A DNA stretch of 64,000 bases, taken from NCBI RefSeq assembly GCF_020618775.1, contig NZ_JAESVB010000005.1, forward strand, positions 186,001 through 250,000, in the 5' to 3' direction. Below, piece after piece: positions 1 to 8,250 of this stretch. How positions within the stretch are numbered: position 1 is the stretch's first letter; each line of letters starts with the position of its first letter. The stretch comes from Acidisoma silvae (GTDB lineage: Bacteria > Pseudomonadota > Alphaproteobacteria > Acetobacterales > Acetobacteraceae). The notes beneath the pieces are model-generated. The model saw only the letters and a program-made list of their open reading frames with translations, was not told where the DNA came from and made no database searches. Made by a program: the position numbers and the translations under genes.

Positions 1-232
1 GCGAAATCTGGGCGTTCACGTCCATGCCGGCGCTGTTCCACAGCAGGGTCGCGTTATTGGCCTTAGCCACCGCTTCCACGCCGCGCTTGCCGAGCGAGAT
101 GAAGGAGGACATGTCATAGACGGTGAAGCCGATGACCGGGTTCTTCGCGTCCGCGAAAGCCGGGGCGGCGCCGGCGGTGCCGACCGAGAGGGCCACGCCC
201 GCCAGAAGAATCTTCAGAAATTTGGACGACAT
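1..232 (-). CDS. Sugar ABC transporter periplasmic binding protein (partial)
   Basis: Only the first 77 residues are in the window; the gene runs off the left edge. The N-terminus is a signal peptide (Lys near the start, hydrophobic core, cut near APAFA-DA). The mature start, [11 protein letters not shown], then [13 protein letters not shown], is typical of RbsB-type (periplasmic binding protein, family 1-like) sugar receptors. It follows the permease and ATPase genes in the same direction, so it should deliver sugar to that importer. The ATG has an AAGGGA ribosome site 6-8 bases upstream. The ligand cannot be read from this fragment. Confidence 0.85.
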   Translation of the reverse strand, partial: MSSKFLKILLAGVALSVGTAGAAPAFADAKNPVIGFTVYDMSSFISLGKRGVEAVAKANNATLLWNSAGMDVNAQIS

Positions 233-266
233 TTCTCAATCCCTTTTGTGTAGTCGTTTTTTTAAA

Positions 267-290
267 CGCCGCCGCCTTCAGGCGACGGCG
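267..290 (-). other. Intercistronic hairpin between permease and binding-protein genes
   Basis: A 10-base stem with one mismatch and a four-base loop lies in the 83-base gap between the permease stop and the binding-protein start. Stem-loops in this position in sugar importer operons often stabilise upstream message or adjust the ratio of binding protein to membrane parts. That role is inferred here. Confidence 0.5.
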
Positions 291-315
291 CAGGCAAGGC
301 ACGTCCCCTTCAGGC

Positions 316-1320
316 TCAGTCGTCGCCGCGGTTCATGACGCTGTCGACGAAGACGGCGCCGATGATGATCAGGCCTTTGACGATGAGCTGGTAGAAGGGC
401 GAAACGTTGATGATGTTGAGGCCGTTATCCAGCACCCCGATGATCAGGAAGCCGAAGACGGTGCCGATGATGGAGCCGCGGCCGCCGGCCAGGCTGATGC
501 CGCCGATGACGGCAGCCGCGATGGCGTTCAGCTCGTAACCCGTGCCGTTGGTGGCAATGCCGGCGGTCGCACGCGCGGCCAGGATGACACCGGCGACACC
601 GGCCAGAAAGCCCGAGATGGTATAGACCAGAAAGCGATTGCTGCGGAGGCTGACGCCCGCCACGCGCGCCGCCTGCGGATTGCCGCCGACCGCATAGATA
701 TGCATGCCGAATTTGGTGCGGGCCAGAATGATCCAGGCCAGCACGACGACGACGATCATCACCGCCACCGGAATGGAGAGGCCGAAGACCTTGCCGCTCA
801 GCGCCAGGAACTGATCGGACAGGCCCGAAATCGGCTGGCCGTCGCTGGCGACGAAAGCAAGGCCCGAGGCGACCGTCATATTGCCGAGTGTGGCCACGAA
901 AGGCGGCACGCGGGCGAAGGCCACCAGCGCGCCGTTGAAGGCGCCGATGGCGGTGCCGGCGGCGATGCCGAGGATGACGGCCTCGGTGCAGGTCAGCACG
1001 CCGTCATCCTGCGCAAACAGCGCGCCAACGACACCGGACAGGCCGACGATGCTGCCGACGGAGAGATCGATACCGCCGGTCAGGATGACGAATGTCGCGC
1101 CCGTCGCCAGCAGCGCATTGGCCGCCACCTGGATCAGGATGACGTTCATATTGGAGAAGGTCAGGAAGGTATGGTTGGAAATGGCCAGCGTCACCAGGAA
1201 CACGGCCAGGATGATCACCAGCGCATAGCGCAGCGCGAAGCGGCCGATCTGCCGGGGTGACGGCAGGCCTTTCGGCTCCGCCGCATTGGCAACCGCTGGG
1301 GTGATGCTATTGCTTGCCAT
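316..1320 (-). CDS. Ribose-type sugar ABC transporter permease (RbsC family)
   Basis: The 334-residue polytopic membrane protein has the BPD_transp_2 layout of RbsC/AraH permeases. Visible marks are ATFVILTGGIDLSVGS near residue 78, the VPPFVATLG segment, and the AAVIGGISLAGGRGS loop near residue 270 that contacts the ATPase. Length is normal. Its start overlaps the end of the ATPase gene by 14 bases, so the two are translationally coupled, and the binding-protein gene follows. It forms the membrane channel of a periplasmic sugar importer. Substrate is not determined by the sequence. Confidence 0.93.
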   Translation of the reverse strand: MASNSITPAVANAAEPKGLPSPRQIGRFALRYALVIILAVFLVTLAISNHTFLTFSNMNVILIQVAANALLATGATFVILTGGIDLSVGSIVGLSGVVGALFAQDDGVLTCTEAVILGIAAGTAIGAFNGALVAFARVPPFVATLGNMTVASGLAFVASDGQPISGLSDQFLALSGKVFGLSIPVAVMIVVVVLAWIILARTKFGMHIYAVGGNPQAARVAGVSLRSNRFLVYTISGFLAGVAGVILAARATAGIATNGTGYELNAIAAAVIGGISLAGGRGSIIGTVFGFLIIGVLDNGLNIINVSPFYQLIVKGLIIIGAVFVDSVMNRGDD

Positions 1321-2851
1321 TGGATGACCTTCCCATCGCCAGACGCAGGATCGCTTCCTGTTCCAGCTCGTTCTTCTTCAATTCACCCATGATCGCTCCT
1401 TCGCGGATGACGAGCACACGGTGACTGAGGTTGATAAGTTCCGGCATGTCGGAGGATGCTAGCAGAACCGCCACACCCTGCGCCGCCAGATCGTTGATCA
1501 GCCGATAGAGTTCGCTGCGGGCGCCGACATCGATGCCGCGCGTCGGCTCATCCAGAATGAGCAGGCGCGGCGTGCCGGTGACGAGCCAGCGGGCCAGCGC
1601 CACCTTCTGCTGATTGCCACCCGAAAGATGGCCGACCTTCTGGCCCAGCGTCGCATAGGCAACCTTGGTGCGCTTCAGAACATCCAATGCCTGCGTGCGG
1701 CGCTTGCCGTTTTCCAGCAAACCGCCCGGCGTCACGAAGGAATTCAGATGCGGCAGGGTGACATTATCGATGATCGACAGCGAGGTCAGGATGCCGGAAA
1801 TCTTGCGATCTTCCGGCACCATGGCGATGCCGCACTTGATCGATTCCTTCATATGGCCCAGCGGCAGATCGCGGCCGTCCAGGCGCAGAGAGCCGGTGGC
1901 CTTGCGCATGCCGTAGATGGCTTCCAGCATTTCGGACCGGCCAGCGCCGACAAGCCCGCCGAGGCCCAGAATTTCGCCCGCCTTGACCGTGAAGGAGACC
2001 GAAGACTTATAGCCCTTCACGGCAAGATTGCTGACTTCCAGAACCGGCTTGTCGCTTTCCAGAATCTGGCGATCGGGAAAGAGTTCGGTGATTTCGCGCC
2101 CGACCATATCGGCGATTATGGCGCGTTCGGTCAGCGTTGAGGTCGGGGCATGACGAATGATGGCGCCGTCACGCATGATGGCGACGGTGTCCGAAATCGC
2201 CTCGATCTCTTCCATGCGATGGCTGGTATAAAGAATGCAGACGCCGTCCGCGCGCAGGCGGCGGATGACGCGAAACAGCTGTTCCACCTCCCGCCCGCTG
2301 AGCGAGGATGTCGGCTCATCCATCAGGATGATCTTGGCCTGGCGCGATGTCGCTTTCAGGATTTCGATCATCTGCGTGGTCGCGACATTGAGGCGCTTCA
2401 TCGGCAGGTTCGGGTCAACCGACAGGCCGACGCCTTCCATCATCGCCGCCGCTTCCTCGATCATCTGGCGGCGGCGCAGCAGGCCGAAGCCCGACTTCTC
2501 CCGCCCGATCATCAGATTCTGCCACACCTTCATATCGGGAATGGGGGCGAGTTCCTGCGGAATGATGGAGACGCCAAGTCCTTGGGCGTGGCGCGCATCG
2601 AAGCGGCGAATGCCCTCGCCGAACAGCGACAGATGGCCGCTATCGGGCGTCACCTGGCCCGAAATGATCTTGAACAGCGTCGATTTGCCGGCGCCGTTTT
2701 CCCCGGCCAGCACATTCACGGTACCGCGCAGGAAGCGCGCCGAGATATCGCGCAGAACCGGCACGCCTTCATAGGATTTGGTCAGGCTGCTGCAATCGAC
2801 AGCGATATCGCCGGCGGCTTGCGGCATGTCCGCAATTGCTGCCGCGCTCAC
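1307..2851 (-). CDS. Ribose-type sugar ABC transporter ATP-binding protein (RbsA family)
   Basis: The protein carries two ABC cassettes, as RbsA, MglA and XylG do. The first has Walker A GENGAGKST and Walker B ILMDEP. The second has the degenerate P-loop GLVGAGRSE, signature LSGGNQQKV and Walker B LILDEP. It energises sugar import with the downstream permease and binding protein. The start is uncertain. GTG at 2851 (514 residues) overlaps the stop of a 15-codon leader that has a strong ribosome site; ATG at 2827 (506 residues) would also give a normal RbsA length. The divergent neighbour is a glycerate 2-kinase. Confidence 0.92.
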   Translation of the reverse strand: MSAAAIADMPQAAGDIAVDCSSLTKSYEGVPVLRDISARFLRGTVNVLAGENGAGKSTLFKIISGQVTPDSGHLSLFGEGIRRFDARHAQGLGVSIIPQELAPIPDMKVWQNLMIGREKSGFGLLRRRQMIEEAAAMMEGVGLSVDPNLPMKRLNVATTQMIEILKATSRQAKIILMDEPTSSLSGREVEQLFRVIRRLRADGVCILYTSHRMEEIEAISDTVAIMRDGAIIRHAPTSTLTERAIIADMVGREITELFPDRQILESDKPVLEVSNLAVKGYKSSVSFTVKAGEILGLGGLVGAGRSEMLEAIYGMRKATGSLRLDGRDLPLGHMKESIKCGIAMVPEDRKISGILTSLSIIDNVTLPHLNSFVTPGGLLENGKRRTQALDVLKRTKVAYATLGQKVGHLSGGNQQKVALARWLVTGTPRLLILDEPTRGIDVGARSELYRLINDLAAQGVAVLLASSDMPELINLSHRVLVIREGAIMGELKKNELEQEAILRLAMGRSSNGKQ

Positions 2852-2895
2852 GCGCAATGCTCCGCAAGGCCAAGGCTTTTGCCTTCGGCTGTCAT
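2848..2895 (-). CDS. Possible 15-residue leader peptide upstream of the sugar ABC ATPase
   Basis: An AAGGAGG ribosome site at 2901-2907 sits five bases before an ATG. The frame opened by that ATG encodes MTAEGKSLGLAEHCA and then stops. Its TGA shares bases with a GTG in the ATPase frame (sequence GTGA). This could be a translationally coupled leader, or the real ATPase N-terminus broken by a one-base frameshift or base error. No ribosome site of comparable quality precedes the ATPase's own start codons. Confidence 0.45.
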   Translation of the reverse strand: MTAEGKSLGLAEHCA

Positions 2896-3024
2896 CGTTT
2901 CCTCCTTGGAATCTCTGTCGGATTCCATGCGGCCATTCAAAATATGAACCGTCTCTTGCGACATCCATATCATATCTTGCCCGGAAGACAACTCCATCCG
3001 CACAAAATGTCGCAGAGTTATGGG

Positions 3025-3042
3025 AGCAATGTCTCAATTGCT
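3025..3042. promoter_or_regulatory. Inverted repeat in the divergent ABC/glycerate kinase promoter region
   Basis: The site is AGCAAT, six bases, then ATTGCT: a perfect 6-base dyad. It is centred in the gap between the leftward sugar importer operon and the rightward glycerate kinase gene. A dyad there suggests a regulator binding site, but no regulator gene is adjacent. Confidence 0.35.
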
Positions 3043-3124
3043 GCCTCAAGCCTCGGTGCTTCTCGTGACCGTCGAACCGGTGCAAGCTGGGGCCTTAATC
3101 TTGCTTTTGGCCTAAGGACAGACC

Positions 3125-4393
3125 GTGACGGATGATGAGACGCTTCTGCGGCAGATGTTTCAGGCGGCGATAGACTCGGCCTCGCCATCGCATACCTTGC
3201 CGGCCCATCTGCCCGCGCCGCCCCGGGGCCGCACCATCGTGGTCGGCGCCGGCAAGGCGGCCGCCAGCATGGCGCAGGCCGTAGAACGCGCCTGGCCGCA
3301 GGATAAGCCCATGAGCGGATTGGTCGTGACCCGCTACGGCCATGGCGTCGGGCCGCTGGACCGGATCGAGGTGGTGGAGGCCAGCCATCCCGTGCCGGAC
3401 GCGGCGGGAGAGGCCGCCGCTTTGCGGATTCTGGATCTGGTGCGCGGCCTGACGCCGGATGATCTGGTGCTTTGCCTGATTTCCGGCGGCGGATCGGCTT
3501 TGCTGGCCGCCCCCCTGCCTGGCGTGACGCTGGCCGACAAGCAGGCCATCAATCGCGCGCTGCTGCGCTCGGGCGCCGCCATCGAGGAGATGAACTGCGT
3601 CCGCAAGCATCTGTCGGCCGTCAAAGGCGGCCGGCTGGCACAGGCCGCCGCCCCCGCGCCGCTGGTGACGCTGGTGATTTCCGACGTGCCGGGGGATGAC
3701 CCTTCCGTCATCGCGTCCGGCCCTACGGTGGGCGACGCCACCACCCAGGCGGATGCGCGGGCCGTGCTGGCGCGCTACGGGATCGACCTGCCGCCTGCCG
3801 TTGCGGCCGTGCTGGCAAACGCACGTTACGAACCGCCCAAACCGGGTGACGTCGCCTTCGCGCATGCCGAGACAAGGATGATCGCGACACCCCAGGCTGC
3901 CTTGGAAGCGGCAGCCACTGTGGCGCGCGCCGCCGGCATCACGCCCGTCATTCTGGGTGACGCCATCGAAGGCGAGTCCCGCGAGGTTGGCCGCGTCATG
4001 GCCGGGATCGCCTTGCAGGCGGCGCGTCACGGCCAGCCGGCGGGCGCGCCCTGCGTGCTGCTGTCAGGCGGGGAGACGACGGTGACGGTGCGCGGGTCAG
4101 GCCGTGGCGGCCGGAATGTGGAGTTTCTGCTCGCCCTCGCTATCGCCCTTAAAGGCAGCGCCGGTATCTCTGCGATTGCGGGCGATACCGATGGCGTGGA
4201 CGGCGCCGAGGAGATCGCCGGGGCCGTCATCGGCCCCGGGACACTCGCCAAGGCCCTAAAACTCGCCCTGTCGCCGCAAGCGGCGCTCGACGGCAATGAC
4301 GGTCATGGGTTTTTCGAGGCGCTCGGTACCCAGGTCGTCACCGGCCCGACGCTGACGAATGTGAACGATTTCCGCGCCATCCTGATCCGATAG
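3125..4393 (+). CDS. Glycerate 2-kinase (MOFRL family, GckA/TtuD-like)
   Basis: The 422-residue protein has the two-part glycerate kinase fold of the DUF4147-MOFRL family. Visible marks are VVGAGKAAASMA near residue 40, LISGGGSALLAAP near 117, the EEMNCVRKHLSAVKGGRLA motif near 153, and the C-terminal LSGGETTVTVRGSGRGGRN and AGDTDGVDG motifs. These enzymes phosphorylate D-glycerate to 2-phosphoglycerate; older entries call them hydroxypyruvate reductases. Translation begins at GTG, with AAGGA seven bases upstream. Its divergent position beside a sugar importer suggests both serve carbon uptake through glycerate, which is inference. Confidence 0.9.
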   Translation: MTDDETLLRQMFQAAIDSASPSHTLPAHLPAPPRGRTIVVGAGKAAASMAQAVERAWPQDKPMSGLVVTRYGHGVGPLDRIEVVEASHPVPDAAGEAAALRILDLVRGLTPDDLVLCLISGGGSALLAAPLPGVTLADKQAINRALLRSGAAIEEMNCVRKHLSAVKGGRLAQAAAPAPLVTLVISDVPGDDPSVIASGPTVGDATTQADARAVLARYGIDLPPAVAAVLANARYEPPKPGDVAFAHAETRMIATPQAALEAAATVARAAGITPVILGDAIEGESREVGRVMAGIALQAARHGQPAGAPCVLLSGGETTVTVRGSGRGGRNVEFLLALAIALKGSAGISAIAGDTDGVDGAEEIAGAVIGPGTLAKALKLALSPQAALDGNDGHGFFEALGTQVVTGPTLTNVNDFRAILIR

Positions 4394-4417
4394 GGTGTGT
4401 CAGGTTTTGACTGAAAC

Positions 4418-4500
4418 ACCGTCATACCCGCGCAAGCGGGTATCTTCTGGGTCAGGTGCCGCCAGGATGAGAAGATTCCCGCTTTCGCGGGAATGACGGT
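4418..4500. repeat. Composite extragenic palindrome, copy 1
   Basis: Two hairpins (ATACCCGC/GCGGGTAT and ATTCCCGC/GCGGGAAT) are flanked by outer arms ACCGTCAT and ATGACGGT, so the whole 83-base block is also an inverted repeat. The same layout, including the left flank CTGAAACACCGTCAT, recurs at 34454-34538. It lies between convergent genes and may also end transcription. Confidence 0.75.
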
Positions 4501-4544
4501 TAAGGGCCGGTCCAACCAAGGCAGACAAAGGCCAGCCGTCTCTC

Positions 4545-5174
4545 CTACCAGCGCAGAAAGCGCTGACCGATGACGGCCCCCGCGCAGGTCAGAGTGCCGA
4601 CGGCCGCGCCGTACCACAGGATAACGAAGCGCGCGCCGTCATTCTTGCAGGCGATGGCATAGGCGGCAGCCCCCAGCGCGCCGGCCAGCAAGCCGGCCGC
4701 AGCCCCTGCCCGCCACGGCCGCGTGACAACGCCCTTGCGCGTCACATAGAGAAGAATAGCCAGCGCCGGCACGGACGCGCCCAGGATGGCGAAATAGCAG
4801 ATCGGGACGGAGACGGAATCGCGCCCCAGCAATGGGTAGCCGCTGCTATCGGTGATCGCGAGGCAAGCCAGCAGCAGCGGACCCGGCAGAATCGCCCAGG
4901 CCGCCTTATGGCTGGTGCCGGGAATGCCCTGCTGGCGCAGCAGCCAGAAGGCCCCGGCCGCCAGCAGCAGCATGGTCGCTTCCTTGAAATGGAAGGAGTA
5001 GGAGCGCAGCACGCTGCCGGCATCGAAGGTGCCGGCGAAGACGGCCAGGATGATCGCGATGGCCAGCACGAAGGCGGCGAGCGTGCTCAGCAGCAGGGGC
5101 CGGCCGAAGCGGGCCGATCCCCGTCCCTGCCCGGCCTCACCCGCCAGTTTCGCTATGAAATCCGTGTCGCTCAT
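4545..5174 (-). CDS. nrsF: NrsF-type anti-sigma factor (DUF1109)
   Basis: The 209-residue protein has about six transmembrane helices (near residues 28-48, 65-83, 90-107, 123-142, 156-174 and 184-204). That is the DUF1109/NrsF architecture that holds SigF-like ECF sigma factors at the membrane in Caulobacter and relatives. Cys residues in the membrane region (for example in PICYF, IACKNDG and LTCAGA) could be redox or metal sensors, as in the family. Its ATG overlaps the sigma stop as TGATG, indicating coupled synthesis of sigma and anti-sigma. Confidence 0.9.
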   Translation of the reverse strand: MSDTDFIAKLAGEAGQGRGSARFGRPLLLSTLAAFVLAIAIILAVFAGTFDAGSVLRSYSFHFKEATMLLLAAGAFWLLRQQGIPGTSHKAAWAILPGPLLLACLAITDSSGYPLLGRDSVSVPICYFAILGASVPALAILLYVTRKGVVTRPWRAGAAAGLLAGALGAAAYAIACKNDGARFVILWYGAAVGTLTCAGAVIGQRFLRW

Positions 5175-5752
5175 CACTCGTCTTCCTTTACGCGACCGCC
5201 CGCCAAACCGGCCAGCCGCTTGATGGCGCGATGCATCGTCATCCGCACCGCGCCTTCGGTGACATGCAGCGCCGCCGCCGTATCCCGCACGGAGGCGCCG
5301 TCGATTGCCAGCGCCTCCACCACCTGGCGCTGACCGTCCGGCAGAGCCGACATCGCCTGCTCCAGCCCGCGCGTGGCCGACAAAGCCTCATCCGCCGCCA
5401 CCGCCTGATCGACGATCTGCCCCCATTCATCCTCGGAGAGATCGGTCTGCCGCCTGCGCTCCCGCGACCGGCGGCGCACGGCATCCGTCAGCTTGTAGCG
5501 CAGGATCGCATAGACCCAGGGCAGGAAGGGCCGCGTCTCATCCCAGCGCTGCCGCATACTGTGCAGGCCGATCAGCACCTCCTGCAGAATGTCCTCCACC
5601 TCGGCCGATGCGAGGCCCAAAGCCGCGACCCGACTGCGGACGGAGGGCCGCAACACCCGGCTGACATCCCGCAACAGCCAGTCATAGGCAGCCTTATCGC
5701 CCGCGCGTTCGGCCCGCATGGCGGCGGACCATCGTTCCTCCGTCACGCTCAT
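5174..5752 (-). CDS. ECF RNA polymerase sigma factor (SigF/NrsF-linked type)
   Basis: The 192-residue protein shows sigma region 2 (DILQEVLIGLHSMRQRWD and the -10-binding PFLPWVYAILRYKLTDAVRRR) and region 4 (LPDGQRQVVEALAIDGASVRDTAAALHVTEGAVRMTMHRAIKRL). The ATG at 5752 gives the normal ECF length; upstream extensions look like non-coding leader. Overlap with nrsF fixes it as a sigma/anti-sigma pair that answers envelope, oxidative or metal stress in relatives. A GTGAC, 16 bases, CGAA arrangement lies just before the start and resembles the Caulobacter SigF type (GTAAC-N16-CGAA), so self-activation is possible but weakly supported. Confidence 0.92.
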   Translation of the reverse strand: MSVTEERWSAAMRAERAGDKAAYDWLLRDVSRVLRPSVRSRVAALGLASAEVEDILQEVLIGLHSMRQRWDETRPFLPWVYAILRYKLTDAVRRRSRERRRQTDLSEDEWGQIVDQAVAADEALSATRGLEQAMSALPDGQRQVVEALAIDGASVRDTAAALHVTEGAVRMTMHRAIKRLAGLAGGRVKEDE

Positions 5753-5925
5753 CAGACGCTCATTCGATCGAAAGCCGGATTTGTCACGCGCTCGCCTAAA
5801 AAACTTCCACAGCCCTGCCGCGCGTGGGAATGCGCGCGCCGCATGATGCGTTCGCCCAAGGCAAAGCGAAACCACCTATGAAGCCGGACAGCAGAGCGCG
5901 CCCGGCAAAAACAGGATCGATTGCC

Positions 5926-6726
5926 ATGTTGAACCGCCGCCATTTCTCCACCGCCATCATGGCGGGCGCCGCTGCCACCGTCATCGCCAGCAAGGCCAAT
6001 GCTCAGACGGCTGCCACTGCGACCGTCCCGGCCACACCCGTGGCGCCGGGGGCGAAGGCCCGCAATATCGTGCTGGTTCACGGGCTGTTCGCCGACGGAT
6101 CCTGCTGGACCGGCGTCATCCCCCGCCTGCAGGCGGCCGGGCTGAACGTGACCTCGGTGCAGAATCCGCTGACCACCCTGCCGGATGCCGTGGCCTCCGC
6201 CCAGCGCGTGCTGAACCGCCAGGACGGCCCGACCGTTCTGGTGGGCCATTCCTTCTCCGGCATGATCGTGACGGAAGCCGGCATGCACCCGAATGTGGCG
6301 TCGCTCGTCTATGTCGCGGCGCGCGCGCCGGATGCGGGCGAGAATTATACCGCCCTCGCCAAAACCTATCCGACGCCGCCGGCCTCGGCCGGGATCGTCT
6401 TCGACGGCGACGAGGGCCGCCTGACGGAAGAGGCCTTCCTGCGCGATTTCGCGGGCGATATTCCGGCCGTGAAAGCAAAGGTTCTGTATGCGGTGCAGGA
6501 ACCCTTCCATAAGGCGCTGCTGGCGGGCCAGGTGACGCAGGCCGCCTGGCGCCACAAGCCGAGCTATTATGCCGTCTCCACCCAGGACCGGACCATCAAT
6601 CCCGATCTGGAGCGTTTCATGGCCAAGCGCATGGGCGCGCATACGATCGAGGTGAAGTCGAGCCATCTGTCGATGATCTCGCACGCCGATACCATCGCCG
6701 AACTGATCCTGAAGGCGGCTGGCTGA
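5926..6726 (+). CDS. Tat-exported alpha/beta hydrolase
   Basis: The 266-residue protein starts with a twin-arginine signal (NRRHFS, hydrophobic stretch, cut near ANA-QT). The mature part is an alpha/beta hydrolase: VLVHGLFADGSCW oxyanion region near residue 49, nucleophile elbow GHSFSG with Ser109, and a late His in SHLSM. It resembles EstC or methylesterase-like small-ester hydrolases. The gene diverges from the ECF sigma operon, a common setting for sigma targets. Start ATG 5926 is preferred over in-frame upstream codons because it gives the intact Tat signal and has AGGA upstream. Substrate unknown. Confidence 0.87.
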   Translation: MLNRRHFSTAIMAGAAATVIASKANAQTAATATVPATPVAPGAKARNIVLVHGLFADGSCWTGVIPRLQAAGLNVTSVQNPLTTLPDAVASAQRVLNRQDGPTVLVGHSFSGMIVTEAGMHPNVASLVYVAARAPDAGENYTALAKTYPTPPASAGIVFDGDEGRLTEEAFLRDFAGDIPAVKAKVLYAVQEPFHKALLAGQVTQAAWRHKPSYYAVSTQDRTINPDLERFMAKRMGAHTIEVKSSHLSMISHADTIAELILKAAG

Positions 6727-6837
6727 ACCGGACGGCCCTCTGACTATCGTCACCTGCGGCATAAAGCCGCGGGTGACGCGAATATTGACGGCGATCTTTG
6801 GTCAGCGCATCCCGAAATAGCGGCACAATAGGCTGCG

Positions 6838-8250
6838 ATGACCGAGGTGCGCCTTGCCATGGACACTAAGCCGGACGACCAATTACTACAGGATGCCGCA
6901 ACCCGCGCCGCAGACTATCTGCGCAATATTCGCGACCGCCGTATCGCACCCACGGCAGAAGCCGTGCTGCGCCTGGGTGATCTCAACCATCCCTTCCCGC
7001 AGCGGGGACTGGATGCGACGGCGATCATCGGGCTTTTGGACGATATCGGGTCACCGGCGACCGTCGCGACCGCTGGCGGGCGCTATTTCGGCCTCGTCAT
7101 TGGGGGCGCCCTGCCTGTCACCGTCGCCGCCAATTGGCTGGCAACGGCCTGGGACCAGAATGCCTGTTTCCGCGCGACCTCACCCATTGCCGCCACACTG
7201 GAAGATGTCGCACTCGGCTGGCTGACGGGCCTGTTCGGATTGCCGCAGGATACGGGCGGCGCGTTCGTCACCGGCGCGTCCATGGCCAATGTCGCGGCGC
7301 TGGCCGCCGCCCGCCACGCGATCCTGTCACGACACGGCTGGGATGTGGAAGCGCAGGGCCTGTATGGCGCGCCGGAATTGCGCATCGTCGTCAGTGATGA
7401 AGTGCATGTCACGGTTTTGAAGGCACTGTCGCTGCTTGGCCTGGGCCGAGACCGCGTCATCCGCGTGCCGACCGACGCGCAAGGGCGGATGCGGGCGGAC
7501 AGCCTGCCCTATCTCGATGACCGCACAATCCTCTGCCTTCAGGCCGGCAATGTGAATACCGGCGCTTTCGATCCTGCGGCGGAAATTTGCGCCGTCGCCC
7601 GAAAGGCTGGCGCCTGGGTGCATGTGGACGGCGCCTTCGGCCTCTGGGCGCTGGCAAGCCCCGCCCATGCTGGCTTAGCCGCCGGTTTTGCCGATGCGGA
7701 TTCCTGGGCGACGGACGGGCATAAATGGCTGAACGTGCCTTACGACAGCGGCATCGTTCTGGTGCGCAAGGCTGGCCATCTGCGCGCCGCCATGGCGGCC
7801 ACCGCCGTCTATCATGCGCAAGACACGACGGACGCGCGCGAGCCCGCGCATTACACGCCGGAATCCTCCCGCCGCGCGCGGGGCGTGGAAATCTGGGCCG
7901 CGCTTCTTAACCTCGGCCGAGATGGTCTCGCGGAACTCATCGGCCGCACCTGCCGCCACGCGCAGCGCTTCGCGCAGGGCCTGCGCGAAGCCGGGTATGA
8001 AATCCTCAACGATGTCGCGCTGAATCAGGTGCTCGTCTCCTTCGGAACACCGGAGGAGACGCGCGCCGTCATCGGCCAAATTCAGGCCGACGGGGTCTGC
8101 TGGTGCGGCGGCACGGTATGGCAGGGCCGCACCGCCATGCGCATCAGCGTCAGCAACTGGTCAACCACAGACGCCGATGTCCAGCTCAGCATCGCCGCGA
8201 TGCTGCGCGCCGCCGATCAGGTTGTCAGAACAAGTCGACCCGGCACCTGA
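6838..8250 (+). CDS. PLP-dependent group II decarboxylase family protein
   Basis: The 470-residue protein has the fold type I decarboxylase pattern. Marks are GAFVTGASMANVAALAAAR (phosphate cup) near residue 141, HVDGAFG with the ring-binding Asp264, and ATDGHKWLNVPYDSG with the Schiff-base Lys296. Family members decarboxylate aromatic or acidic amino acids, and some act as aldehyde synthases or lyases; the substrate is not clear. A second ATG at 6859 (MDTKPDD) is a possible start. Its 3' end overlaps the convergent alcohol dehydrogenase gene by 34 bases. Confidence 0.88.
   Translation: MTEVRLAMDTKPDDQLLQDAATRAADYLRNIRDRRIAPTAEAVLRLGDLNHPFPQRGLDATAIIGLLDDIGSPATVATAGGRYFGLVIGGALPVTVAANWLATAWDQNACFRATSPIAATLEDVALGWLTGLFGLPQDTGGAFVTGASMANVAALAAARHAILSRHGWDVEAQGLYGAPELRIVVSDEVHVTVLKALSLLGLGRDRVIRVPTDAQGRMRADSLPYLDDRTILCLQAGNVNTGAFDPAAEICAVARKAGAWVHVDGAFGLWALASPAHAGLAAGFADADSWATDGHKWLNVPYDSGIVLVRKAGHLRAAMAATAVYHAQDTTDAREPAHYTPESSRRARGVEIWAALLNLGRDGLAELIGRTCRHAQRFAQGLREAGYEILNDVALNQVLVSFGTPEETRAVIGQIQADGVCWCGGTVWQGRTAMRISVSNWSTTDADVQLSIAAMLRAADQVVRTSRPGT

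Noticed and set aside
4418-4500. Palindromes as a CRISPR array
   Set aside because: There are only two inverted, not direct, units, with no regular spacers and no cas genes.
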